A stretch of DNA of 64,000 bases from Vibrio aphrogenes. Its GTDB lineage: Bacteria; Pseudomonadota; Gammaproteobacteria; Enterobacterales; Vibrionaceae. Within the stretch, counting starts at the first letter, position 1; every line of letters begins with the position of its first letter. The notes under the pieces were generated by a model. It made no database searches. It was not told where the DNA came from and saw only the letters and a program-made list of their open reading frames with translations. Positions 1-9,100 of this stretch are shown here, piece after piece. Location: NCBI RefSeq assembly GCF_002157735.2, contig NZ_AP018690.1, positions 682,001-746,000 of the forward strand. Reading direction: 5' to 3'. The translations under genes and the position numbers were made by a program.

Positions 1-423
1 GCCCCTCATGCTTTAATCGAAAAGCGAACCGATTTGAATTTTGATGGTGTCCTTTCTCACCAAACCCCAAAACAATGGCAAGGGCAAATCCTACAAACCT
101 CGATAGAAAACGATGAATCTCCCAATCAAATGATTTTTTGTGACCCGGCCAGTCGCACCTTATTTATCAGTAATAACCTAGTCGCGCTGCAATCCCACTT
201 GCCTTTAGGTCAAAAATTCACGACTTTAGTACAAGGCGGACGTAATCAACTCACGCTACCGTATCGTGTGCGACGTAAGTTTACGAATAAACCCAAATTG
301 CGCGCATCTATCCAAGAAATCATGACTTGGCCCTTTGATCGGCTAATTTCGAGTAATGGCTTAATGATTGAAAAAGAAGCAAAAGATGCGTTTTATCAAG
401 CATTTTGGTGGGCTTTTCAATAA
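1..423 (+). CDS. C-terminal part of a DUF4336-like protein (partial)
   Basis: The frame is open to the first base of the window, so the gene starts upstream and only its last 140 residues are seen. The visible end has a run of basic residues (YRVRRKF) and a closing block, FDRLISSNG...AKDAFYQAFWWAF. That block resembles the end of DUF4336 proteins, a metallo-beta-lactamase-fold family in which a similar FDR...HG...A..A..ALW stretch closes the domain. The family assignment is by eye and tentative. The next gene lies 111 bp downstream on the same strand, with a weak hairpin between them. No function can be given from the fragment. Confidence 0.5.
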   Translation, partial: APHALIEKRTDLNFDGVLSHQTPKQWQGQILQTSIENDESPNQMIFCDPASRTLFISNNLVALQSHLPLGQKFTTLVQGGRNQLTLPYRVRRKFTNKPKLRASIQEIMTWPFDRLISSNGLMIEKEAKDAFYQAFWWAFQ

Positions 424-493
424 AAGTTGTTAAATAACAGCGACTAAAGCTTTTTATTTGGCATAATTCATGACAATCTACTCATCCTTGTCC

Positions 494-519
494 GTCCATA
501 AGCAATATGGACTTTGATT
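494..519 (+). terminator. possible weak terminator hairpin
   Basis: A 7-bp stem (GTCCATA/TATGGAC, 494-500 and 506-512) with a 5-nt loop is followed by TTTGATTT. It lies between the partial gene and the DUF368 gene. The short stem and interrupted T-tract make it a weak candidate, and it could equally be a leader structure of the downstream gene. Confidence 0.35.
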
Positions 520-534
520 TAACGGTATTGATCT

Positions 535-1452
535 ATGAATTATCTTTTCACTTACCTAAAAGGTCTCGCGATGGGAGCTGCGGATGTAGTTCCTGGGGTA
601 TCTGGTGGTACAATTGCTTTTATTACCGGTGTTTATGACACTTTGCTAAACAGCATTAAAAAAGTAAACCCTAGCTTGTTTAAGCTATGGAAACGTGAGG
701 GGTTTAAAGCAGTACTGACACATATTAATGCAGGTTTTCTTCTTGCTTTATTTGGCGGTATTCTGACCAGTATTTTAACCTTAGCGAAGTTAATTTCGTG
801 GCTACTGGTAACCCACCCTATTCCATTGTGGTCTTTCTTCTTTGGCCTGATTTTGATTTCAGTTGTCCATATTTTAAAGCAGGTCGAGGAAAGACGGTTA
901 ATTCACGTACTCTTTTTGTTCATTGGCGTTGGCTTTGCTTATACCATTACGGTTTTACAGCCCATCGATATGCAACCAACCAGTATTAATTTAATCTTAG
1001 CTGGTGCCATTGCCATTTGTGCGATGATTCTACCGGGGATCTCAGGCAGCTTTATCTTACTATTATTAGGTATTTATCCAACAATCCTGACCGCGGTAAA
1101 AGAACTCAATATTCCCGTTTTAGGATTATTTACCCTTGGTACTGTCGTTGGGATACTCAGCTTCTCTCACGTATTATCTTGGCTATTAAATAAGTACCGT
1201 GCAGCAACTTTGGTCTTCTTAACTGGGTTAATGGTCGGGACACTACCTAAAATTTGGCCGTGGAAAGAAACGATTAGCTGGCGTATTGATTCACATGGTG
1301 CGCGTGTTCCTTTAGTGGAACAAAATTTATGGCCGCATCAATTTGAACAGATTATGGGACAACCCTCGCAACTAGTCATATCGATTGTTTGCATGCTAGC
1401 CGGTATTGGTATTGTTTGGTTATTAGAAAAAGTGGCACAGACCAAGCAATAG
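535..1452 (+). CDS. DUF368 family polyprenyl-phosphate translocase (PopT-like)
   Basis: A 305-residue polytopic inner-membrane protein. It opens with the DUF368 signature PGVSGGT at residues 20-26 and repeats a related PGISGSF motif near residue 166, giving the two-fold repeat typical of the family. Many hydrophobic segments fill the rest. DUF368 proteins (PopT) are reported to return undecaprenyl phosphate across the cytoplasmic membrane for reuse in cell-wall and glycan synthesis; that role here is taken from the family. The gene appears monocistronic, with a terminator-like hairpin downstream at about 1500. Confidence 0.85.
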   Translation: MNYLFTYLKGLAMGAADVVPGVSGGTIAFITGVYDTLLNSIKKVNPSLFKLWKREGFKAVLTHINAGFLLALFGGILTSILTLAKLISWLLVTHPIPLWSFFFGLILISVVHILKQVEERRLIHVLFLFIGVGFAYTITVLQPIDMQPTSINLILAGAIAICAMILPGISGSFILLLLGIYPTILTAVKELNIPVLGLFTLGTVVGILSFSHVLSWLLNKYRAATLVFLTGLMVGTLPKIWPWKETISWRIDSHGARVPLVEQNLWPHQFEQIMGQPSQLVISIVCMLAGIGIVWLLEKVAQTKQ

Positions 1453-1498
1453 CCTCATTAGTAAGGCTTATCTCGTTATCAACGTTTGCCTCATTATC

Positions 1499-1537
1499 AA
1501 CGTCTAGGAGCCTCGCGGTTTCTAGACGTTTTATTTT
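1499..1537 (+). terminator. rho-independent terminator
   Basis: A 9-bp perfect stem (AACGTCTAG at 1499-1507, CTAGACGTT at 1522-1530) with a 14-nt loop is followed by TTATTTT. It lies 47 bp after the DUF368 stop codon. Confidence 0.7.
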
Positions 1538-1641
1538 GTGCTCTTTCGCTCAACAAATTAGGATAAATTCCCCACCGCCCACAGTCTCATGTTAATATTC
1601 GGTTAATCATCGTTAACATCATTATTGATAATACCGAACTT

Positions 1642-2109
1642 ATGCCAGAACTTGCACCAACCGCCACCAAAAACCGCTCAGTTATTCCTCTCTTAGCGTT
1701 ACTTATTGTGGCTGGGTTAGCGGGTTTTTATCTGCCTAAATGGCTCTCCTCATCATCACCATTCGCTCAATTGCCTGCCGCACCATCTCAATATTGCGCG
1801 CTCTCGACCAAAAGCTGCCAACAGCAAGGCATCACCATCACCTTAGATACAGATATTGCGCAACCACTAAAAGAAAGCCAGATTCAAGTCAATTGGCCAC
1901 ACAATAATAGTGATAGCTTAATACTGACATTACGTGGCTTAGAGATGGATTTAGGGATAGTGAGATTCCCGCTCCCAAAACAACAAAATGGTCTGTATGA
2001 AGGCTCGGTTATTTTACCCATTTGTACTGATGCTCAAATGACGTGGATAGGCACCATAACCGACCAAGATGGTCATCATGTTTACACTTCTATCAGGATG
2101 GAAAAATGA
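1642..2109 (+). CDS. membrane-anchored hypothetical protein of the SCO/PCu(A)C operon
   Basis: A 155-residue protein with one N-terminal membrane segment (about residues 15-33) and a predicted periplasmic domain of about 120 residues. Three cysteines are visible: two in the segment YCALSTKSC just after the anchor and one in ICTDAQ near the end. Its stop overlaps the SCO start (ATGA at 2106-2109) and PCu(A)C follows at once, so the three form one operon. That context suggests a role in copper handling or cytochrome c oxidase assembly. The architecture loosely recalls FixH-like anchored proteins, but no family is recognised with confidence. Confidence 0.7.
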   Translation: MPELAPTATKNRSVIPLLALLIVAGLAGFYLPKWLSSSSPFAQLPAAPSQYCALSTKSCQQQGITITLDTDIAQPLKESQIQVNWPHNNSDSLILTLRGLEMDLGIVRFPLPKQQNGLYEGSVILPICTDAQMTWIGTITDQDGHHVYTSIRMEK

Positions 2110-2693
2110 AAAAATCATGGATTGTGAGCTTACTTATCGCATTTGCTTGTGGGGCTGCCTTGAGCGTGTATCTGCAAAACCGTCCTGTACCATCCACCTT
2201 GCATTCGACTCAGCTTTTAGAAGGAGCTAATCACTCAGCGGTCAATATATTCGACCCTCAAGATCCTCGTATTCGGATTTTATATTTTGGTTTTACTCGT
2301 TGCCCTGATGTTTGCCCGACTTCGTTAGCGATGCTCTCAGCCGCCATGAAGCAATTAACCCCATCTGAGTTAAGTCACATTCGCCCTATTTTTATTACTT
2401 TAGACCCTGAGCGCGATAAGGGTGAAGATACGCAAGCTTATGCGCATTATTTTCATCCAAACCTTGAAGGTTACTCGGGCTCGCTCGACACCATCACCTC
2501 GCTAGCACAGCAATATGGGGTGATATTTCAGAAAACGGAACTCAAAGAATCCGCCTTGAAGTACACCATAGATCACAGCTCATATTTTTATTTTGTACAT
2601 CCTAACGGGGCCATCATTAAAAAAGTCCCTCATACAATGAACCCACAACCCCTTATATTCGCTATTCAACAAATAGAAAAAGGAAACTTCTAG
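2106..2693 (+). CDS. SCO1/SenC family copper/redox protein
   Basis: A 195-residue thioredoxin-fold protein of the SCO family, which delivers copper to (or reduces thiols at) the CuA site of cytochrome c oxidase on the periplasmic side. The CxxxC motif CPDVC is at residues 66-70 and the conserved metal-binding histidine is in DHSSYF (His157). The N-terminus (MKKSWIVSLLIAFACGAAL) is a signal anchor. An in-frame extension of 21 codons exists upstream, but the ATG at 2106 is preferred. It overlaps the upstream stop as ATGA and begins directly with the signal anchor. PCu(A)C follows immediately after the stop. Confidence 0.9.
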   Translation: MKKSWIVSLLIAFACGAALSVYLQNRPVPSTLHSTQLLEGANHSAVNIFDPQDPRIRILYFGFTRCPDVCPTSLAMLSAAMKQLTPSELSHIRPIFITLDPERDKGEDTQAYAHYFHPNLEGYSGSLDTITSLAQQYGVIFQKTELKESALKYTIDHSSYFYFVHPNGAIIKKVPHTMNPQPLIFAIQQIEKGNF

Positions 2694-3173
2694 ATGAAAC
2701 CTGTTTCTCTATTACTCAACACTGTGTTACTTACCAGTCTGCTACTTAGCCCATCAGTATTCGCTCACGATGGTCTTAAATATGATGAGCCTTACGCCAG
2801 AGCAACCGCGCCCAACGCTGTAAACAGTGCCATTTTCATGACCATAGAAAACCACATGGCCAATGAACGTTCATTAGTTGCCGCTCACACCGATGCCGCT
2901 GAGAAAGTCGAATTGCATACCGTTGAAAAAGTGGGAGATATGATGAAAATGCGTCAAGTTGAGCGCATTACGATCCCTGCGCATGGTGAAGTCCAACTCA
3001 AGCCAGGTAGTGACCACATCATGTTATTAAATATAAAACAACCACTGATTGAAGGACAAAATATCACGGTCACTCTCAATTATAATAATGGCGAAACAGA
3101 AACGATGAGCGTACCGGTAAAAAAAGTCATGGTGGGTATGAGTCATCACTCTACGGCGCATTCTGAGCACTAA
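2694..3173 (+). CDS. PCu(A)C-type periplasmic copper chaperone
   Basis: A 159-residue secreted protein with a cleavable signal peptide (residues 1-24, ending SVFA). The mature part has the DUF461/PCu(A)C hallmarks: AR.T.P......A.F.TI.N, a His/Met-rich block (ELHT...DMMKM) and DHIMLLN. These supply the H...M...HxM copper(I) ligands. The extreme C-terminus is an additional His/Met tail (GMSHHSTAHSEH). The family moves Cu(I) to SCO proteins or directly to CuA. The ATG directly abuts the SCO stop (TAGATG), so translation is coupled. A terminator follows at about 3223. Confidence 0.9.
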   Translation: MKPVSLLLNTVLLTSLLLSPSVFAHDGLKYDEPYARATAPNAVNSAIFMTIENHMANERSLVAAHTDAAEKVELHTVEKVGDMMKMRQVERITIPAHGEVQLKPGSDHIMLLNIKQPLIEGQNITVTLNYNNGETETMSVPVKKVMVGMSHHSTAHSEH

Positions 3174-3222
3174 ATCATCACGCGTAAAAATAACAATCAC
3201 TTCATTTATATCAAAATCAACT

Positions 3223-3248
3223 AAGGAAGATCAGATTCTTCCTTTTTT
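3223..3248 (+). terminator. rho-independent terminator
   Basis: An 8-bp stem (AAGGAAGA 3223-3230, TCTTCCTT 3237-3244) with a 6-nt loop runs into a T-tract (to 3248). It closes the copper-delivery operon. Confidence 0.85.
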
Positions 3249-3304
3249 AATCCCGCGAACCTTACTATGCTTGCCTTTTACTTAACCACCCAAAAGCCAT
3301 TTGA

Positions 3305-4186
3305 ATGACTCACCCAACCAAGCAGCACCTTATTACTTTATGCTTTACCTTGTTTGCTTTGGTAGCTTTTGCTGCAAATTCGGTTCTTGCCCGTATCGCT
3401 TTGATTGAGAATAATATTGATTCATTAAGCTTTACCGGTTTGCGGTTAACCTCTGGCGCTATCATGTTAGCCTTAGTGCTACTGACCAAACATTATGTTC
3501 TTCACAAGCCCTCCATCCAATCACCCTTGAGCCTTGCAGGCAGTAATACTTCCGCAGGGTTGCTCTTTATTTATGCATTAAGTTTTTCGATTGCTTATCT
3601 TTCTGTTGAGACAGGGACTGGTGCTTTAATTTTATTTGGTGCTGTCCAAATCACTATGATTGTCTATCAACTAGCTCAAGGCCATCGATTAAAAATAGTC
3701 GAATGGGCAGGCATAATATTAGCGTTTGCAGGGTTGGTTTATTTAATGCTTCCTAACCTATCGAGCCCATCGTTATTTGGCTTGGTATTAATGTCGATAG
3801 CGGGTGTGGCTTGGGCGGGGTATACCATTAGAGGGAAAAGCAGTATCGATCCTCTTACTGCGACGACAGGTAACTTTATTCGTAGCCTTCCAATGTGCAT
3901 CGGATTATTGGTTTATATTCTTACCACTCAGCACACGCTGACTCAAACTGGCGTGTGGCTAGCCCTGATCTCAGGTGCGATCACTTCTGGAATTGGCTAT
4001 GCCCTTTGGTATGTTGCACTTAAAGGACTAAGTGCAACTCAAGCAGGTGTCGTACAATTATTTGTCCCTGTTATCGCCGCTTTAGGGGGTGTCGTCTTTG
4101 TTCAAGAACCCATCACACTCTCTTTTGTATTGGCTTCCAGTATGATCTTATTTGGTATCCTACTGATCACCTTACAACGACGATAA
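3305..4186 (+). CDS. DMT superfamily (EamA) transporter
   Basis: A 293-residue protein made almost wholly of hydrophobic segments, consistent with ten transmembrane helices in two EamA halves. The first half contains the typical FAANSVLAR.AL...DSLSFTGLR entry. The second half has the WAGYTIRGK block and the closing EP.T..F..AS..I..GI.L family end. These proteins are mostly drug/metabolite exporters; the substrate cannot be read from sequence. It is monocistronic and converges on the RRM gene, whose stop lies 20 bp away on the other strand. Confidence 0.85.
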   Translation: MTHPTKQHLITLCFTLFALVAFAANSVLARIALIENNIDSLSFTGLRLTSGAIMLALVLLTKHYVLHKPSIQSPLSLAGSNTSAGLLFIYALSFSIAYLSVETGTGALILFGAVQITMIVYQLAQGHRLKIVEWAGIILAFAGLVYLMLPNLSSPSLFGLVLMSIAGVAWAGYTIRGKSSIDPLTATTGNFIRSLPMCIGLLVYILTTQHTLTQTGVWLALISGAITSGIGYALWYVALKGLSATQAGVVQLFVPVIAALGGVVFVQEPITLSFVLASSMILFGILLITLQRR

Positions 4187-4205
4187 CACTAGGTAAATTC
4201 AACGA

Positions 4206-4442
4206 TTAACTTGCTACTTTCACTTTAATTTTGCTGTTATCGATTTCTTTACCATTTAACGCAAACCTTGCTGTTTTCGCCTGATCAAGATCGGGCATAT
4301 AAACGAAACCAAACCCTTTCGATTCTCCCGTTTCTTGATCTAACACGAGCGTGCACTCACCGACTTCGCCAAATTCTTCAAACATTTTACGCATTTCCAT
4401 TTCGGTCGTTTGACGAGCAAGGTTACGAACTAAAAGTTTCAT
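4206..4442 (-). CDS. small RRM RNA-binding protein
   Basis: A 78-residue single RNA-recognition-motif protein. RNP2 is LLVRNL (residues 3-8) and RNP1 is KGFGFVYM (residues 42-49), with the aromatic pair that stacks on RNA bases. The length matches bacterial single-RRM proteins, which often respond to cold in cyanobacteria and marine bacteria. That regulation is known for the group and is not shown here. The gene stands alone, and about 200 bp of AT-rich sequence with no obvious second gene separates it from bcsZ. Confidence 0.9.
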   Translation of the reverse strand: MKLLVRNLARQTTEMEMRKMFEEFGEVGECTLVLDQETGESKGFGFVYMPDLDQAKTARFALNGKEIDNSKIKVKVAS

Positions 4443-4649
4443 AATGGTTCTCTTATATGCAGTGTGAAAATAAAGTTATTTCTAAGCGATGCCGCCATAG
4501 AGAATTGTCTTTGCAAACCCAAACGGCATACTCTAATCATGACATATAAAACACATTAGATCCGTTTTAATCCTGTAATTCGTGATTTATTATCGATAAT
4601 AATTGTCACTAGTTAGAACAATAAAATTAAGATGCAGAACAGCCTAAAT

Positions 4650-5654
4650 TTAAAACTGATCTTGGGCAAGAACCGCCAGTAGCTTTAGACAAGCCGAATA
4701 ATAATCATCGTGATTGTTTATCTTGGCTTGTGCAGGAGACAAACTATTCAACGTCAGATCTCTGACCGACAATAAACCACCACGCATCATATAGTCTGCG
4801 GTTTGTCCTTTTTCAATATCCAACCAAGCTGGAGTATTTAAGCGAGAAAAGTTCTCAAACCATTGAGCCCAAGGCGTTAATAAACGGCTCTTTGGTTGGT
4901 ACCATTTGAGGTAAAGCGGTATACGGATTGCATCATAACTTACACGAGCAGGCCATTTATTAGCCGGTTTTAAACGTCCTTCTTTACTTAACATTACCCA
5001 ATCTGTCGCTAAATAAGGAGAGGATCAATATTGTTTAGATAACAAGGTTTCACTATCTTCGATCAAGGCTTTTAATTCTGCTGAGCCCGTGTGCGCATAA
5101 AAATCTTTCCAAGCAGGGAAAATAAAATAAGAAGGGTTTAAATAAACATAGTCATCAAATCGAAAACCATGGGCTCCTGGCAGCAACACTTTTTTACCTG
5201 CAAAATCAATCACAGTATGATTCATCACTGCTTGAAAGATCTGCTCTGATTCTTCAGTATAAGTTCCCCCCCATTTTTTACCGGCTTTTAGTAAAGCCCA
5301 AGCAATCAAAATATCGCCATCTGTCGCATTATTTTTATCTTCCAATGGCTCGGAAAGGATTGGGTTAAATTTCCAATAAAAGAGTTGAGATTGGGGGTTT
5401 TGTAAAGATTGCTTTGTCCAGTTCCAAATGCGTTGAAAGCTTTGTTTATCATTTGCAGCGACCGCAAATAACATACCATAACCTTGGCCTTCACTATGAC
5501 TTACACTGCCATTTCCAGTGTCTAACACTCGGCCATCTTGCATTAAGAACTTGGCTTTAAAATGTATCCAATCAATATCAGATGAGGCATGAGCCTGCCA
5601 AGACACCATGAAGCATAGCATCGAGGTAATCAGTCTTAAGATGGAAATTTTCAT
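4650..5654 (-). pseudogene. bcsZ: bcsZ, GH8 endo-beta-1,4-glucanase, interrupted by an in-frame TGA
   Basis: This is the periplasmic cellulase of the cellulose operon. Read straight through it would be 334 residues: a signal peptide (1-23), the GH8 general acid in SEGQGYG (Glu55), LNPSYFIFPAW, then RVSYDAIRIPLY (Asp241) and DDYYSACLKLL at the end. Codon 210 (5027-5025) is TGA. Both pieces are in the same frame with no indel. The sequence after the stop, SSPYLATDWVM, continues the family alignment, and the family has Trp at the stop position, so TGG to TGA is the simplest explanation. The product would be a 209-residue fragment lacking Asp241. A sequencing error or recoding cannot be excluded. 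Confidence 0.85.
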
Positions 5655-5673
5655 TCTTTATCCACCACTCAAT

Positions 5674-6114
5674 TTAACGAATTACGTGAAAAAGGAATGT
5701 CATCTTATCTTTAGAAACAGACTCGATTGATACTGTTATATGTGAATCATTGGCCCCTTGCTGCTTCATCCATACCAAGTACGTTTCAGCCATTAATACC
5801 GCTAATGGCTGATCAAAGTCATACTCGCAAGTCCCATTACGTGTCTGCTCAATAGCTAATGCCTGTTGTTGTGCGGTTAATTGGATCATCCCTAACCCCA
5901 AATCGGAGCCATGGGCATTCATTTGCGACTCTAATTGTTGCAACGTTTTTACCGGAGACATAGGGAAGGTCTTCGCCATGAGCTTGCCCAGTTCCTTTAA
6001 AATTCCTTCCCTATCGTGCTCCTCCGATTGCAGGAGCACCTTATGCAAAATAGCCAACCAAAAAGAAGATGCTAATGGCTCCGTAATAACGTCAATCTTT
6101 GATGACTTGACCAT
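5674..6114 (-). CDS. bcsD: BcsD-like cellulose synthase subunit D
   Basis: A 146-residue soluble protein between bcsC and bcsZ. The block ILKELGKLMAK...PVKTLQQLESQMNA, followed by a G.G...L....Q.L.I segment, aligns by eye with BcsD/AcsD of Komagataeibacter. That protein forms an octameric periplasmic ring guiding nascent glucan chains. Size and operon position fit. Presence of BcsD, with no BcsE or BcsG in the operon, would make this a type I bcs locus. It starts three bases after the bcsC stop codon. The match is remote, so the name rests partly on position. Confidence 0.7.
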   Translation of the reverse strand: MVKSSKIDVITEPLASSFWLAILHKVLLQSEEHDREGILKELGKLMAKTFPMSPVKTLQQLESQMNAHGSDLGLGMIQLTAQQQALAIEQTRNGTCEYDFDQPLAVLMAETYLVWMKQQGANDSHITVSIESVSKDKMTFLFHVIR

Positions 6115-6117
6115 CCT

Positions 6118-9100
6118 TTACTCTCCACCTAGCATGTGTCTGAAAGATAAAAAGGCAATATATTCATTATAATCACCAAAAGTATCGTAACTGACACGTC
6201 CTTCTATCCGTGTTTTCTTATTAATTTTGTAGTCTAAACCGGCTCTCCAGTTATAGCTGAGGCCATCTCGACTGTTAGCACTATAATAAGCTTCCTCTGC
6301 TTGACCAGCTGCAACATAACTTTCTAATTGAGCTTGTAGATCTGAATTATTACTAAAGTAGGCACTGGAATCTTCATTATAAGATTGATATCCCACAGAC
6401 ACACCTAACACTAAATCCAAATTGGTAAATTCTTGTTTATACTCTTGCGGAAAGGCAATACTAATGTAGTTTTGCGGGCTGAAATACCCGCCTTGACCAT
6501 AACTGTAATAACTTAAATTCTTATCAAAATTCATATAGTTAACACTAAGGCCAGTTTTAAACTCACGGTCATCCATACTTAAAGGACGGAAATAAACCCC
6601 CGCACCAAAATCGACACTGTTATTACTGGTGACATTGGTTCCTAAGAAACTCCATATTCCACCACCCGCATAAAATCCAGCACGGCCGTCATCATAACTG
6701 TATTGAACACTCGCGCCATTTTTAGTGACTTGTCCCCACTCTTTACCCGAATACTCATCGTGAGCTCCGACATAAGAAAGCAAACTGTCAGTGACCGCTC
6801 GACGCTCCCCTTTAACAATCACCTTACTATGATTGGTTATTTGCGGCGACCATTGAATCCCCCCCACTAAGGTGTTCATTTCAGCCCCAAGTGGGGTTGT
6901 ACCCAAATCAAATTTAAATTGATAACCTGTCAGTGCAAAACCTAATTCCACCCCAGCCACACTTTGAGATCCTTGTGAATCCACATCTGGTAAGGTATCT
7001 CCTGATAACGTTGACACCCCATTCGCTTGTGCGACTTGCCCTTGAATTAAAGCGCCGGTTCCAAAGCGACGACTGGCATCACCAGAAGTACTTCCCGCAT
7101 TTAAAGAAATCGGAACAAGGTTAATATCCAAGCGCCAGTCGTCAAAGGCAGTGGTTGTCCATTGTAACGGTGCTTTCGCCTCCGTGAGATTGCTTAAGCC
7201 ATCTTCACCATCTCTACCTCGTACAGAGAGGCCACCTTGAATCCACGTTGCGGTATCATCATTGAGGTCATCAAGCATCATATTCACTTGATTTAAGGTG
7301 CTCATTTGTGTCGATTCTGGGGGTAAATCTAAACGTTCATTAGTTTTACTCTTTGAAACCAGAGAGGAATTCGACACCGAAGAGACTTGCCATGGCATGG
7401 TTTTTCCGTAAGAAGAGTTAAACGGGTTATCCGCAAGCACTTGACCGCCAATCATCGGAGAAGTCGTTAACGTATTATTTTCTAAACCAACCAGTTGACC
7501 ACGCGCAATACGCAGATTAGCAAGCGCTTGTTGATGATTACCATCAGCTTTTGATATGCGGGCTAGCAACAATAAATTCTCAGGAGAGTGCTTATCGTTT
7601 AAACCTTCGGATAATGCTTTCGCCCTTTCAACATCATTCTCCGCTAATGCAACATTAATCGCCCCGATTCGAGCTTCTTGGCTGGCAGTATCTTGAGGAA
7701 GTAAATAGTCATACACCACTCCAGCTTCTTCATTCATATTCCCTGCTTGATACAAACGTGCCATGGCTAACATTAACTGCGTATCTTTAGGGTCACGTTG
7801 CAAGGCGCGAATTAACTTATCGTAAGCTGTGGCATACTGGCCTTTATCACTGAACGCTTTGGCATCTCGAATAACATACAAATTATGTGCGTCAGAAAGT
7901 GCCTCTTGAGTACTGGTTTTGTTAAATGTTGAATTATTCAATAACGCCAATGATTCTCTGGTTAAGCCTGCCTGATATAAGACTGCAATATGATTATTAT
8001 ACTGGTTAATACTGGACTTGATCCCTTCCGATAAGCTGTTATTAACAACATCAACTGCCGAATTAATATCCCCAGCCCTCACCATCATACTGGCTAACTC
8101 CCCAGCATAAGCAGGTTGGCCAACAACAGAAGACGTGAGTCCTTCTAATTGAATAGAAGCTTGGATTTTGTCACCTCTTGCTATATCTCGCTCTGCAACT
8201 TGCAACTGTTCTTTAAATTGAGCTTGCTGCAAAAGCTGTTTCATTTCCGCTGTTTGTTGGTTACGAGGGATCTTATTGAGAAAGGTTTGCACTTGCTGCC
8301 AAGCATTTTGATCACTAGCAAAAAGGGCTGCGGCATACAAACTTTGCGCACCATTACGTGGTTGGCTATAAAGAGGAGACATTACCTCTTTAGCTTCAAT
8401 ATCTAAACCTTGAGCGTCGTATAAACGGGCTAAGTCTAAACGTAACCACGGATTGCTTGGCATGGTTGAAATCCCAGTTTGTAAAATAGCAATCGCCTGC
8501 TCAGGATGATTGTTTTTTAATGCTTGGGTCGCGTTATCGCGTATCGCTTGATAATTATTTCGTGGTTGTAATTTAGCTTGGACGGATTGGGGTAAATTTT
8601 TCAGTACCTTATTCGCCTCTGCGGTTTTACCTTGAGCACGTAAAACATAATAAAGAGATTCATTGGCAGCAGCATTTCTTGGCTCTGTACGTAAGACATT
8701 TTTTAATGTGCTTTCGGCTTGTGGGTAGTTTTTCTTTTGTGCTAATACGTCAGCACGAAATAATTGTGCGGAAATCCCTTGCGAACCAGAGCGACGAGCT
8801 AAAGGTTCACTTAACGCTAATGCTTTATTAAGATCACCGGATTGAGCAGCTTGCTTGGCCAACTCTAGCTGGCGGTAGAAAGCGGCTTCATTAGCTTGTT
8901 GGGTATACTCAACTGCCGCAGTACCACCTTGCTCAGCTGCACGTCTTAAGTACTGCTCTGCTTCCGCAAAATTCTTTTGTCGATAACGTACATAGCCCAT
9001 CCCAGCTAAAGCATCAACATCAGAAGGGTTAGATTTTAGAACACTTTGAAATTGTGTCGCAGCTTGCGCTAAATTGCCTTGGTTTAAATCTTGATAACCA

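Noticed and set aside
4650..4994. The downstream part of bcsZ as an independent 114-residue gene starting at 4994
   Set aside because: It is in the same frame as the upstream part, separated only by one TGA and ten sense codons that align with BcsZ. The ATG is an internal Met of the family sequence.
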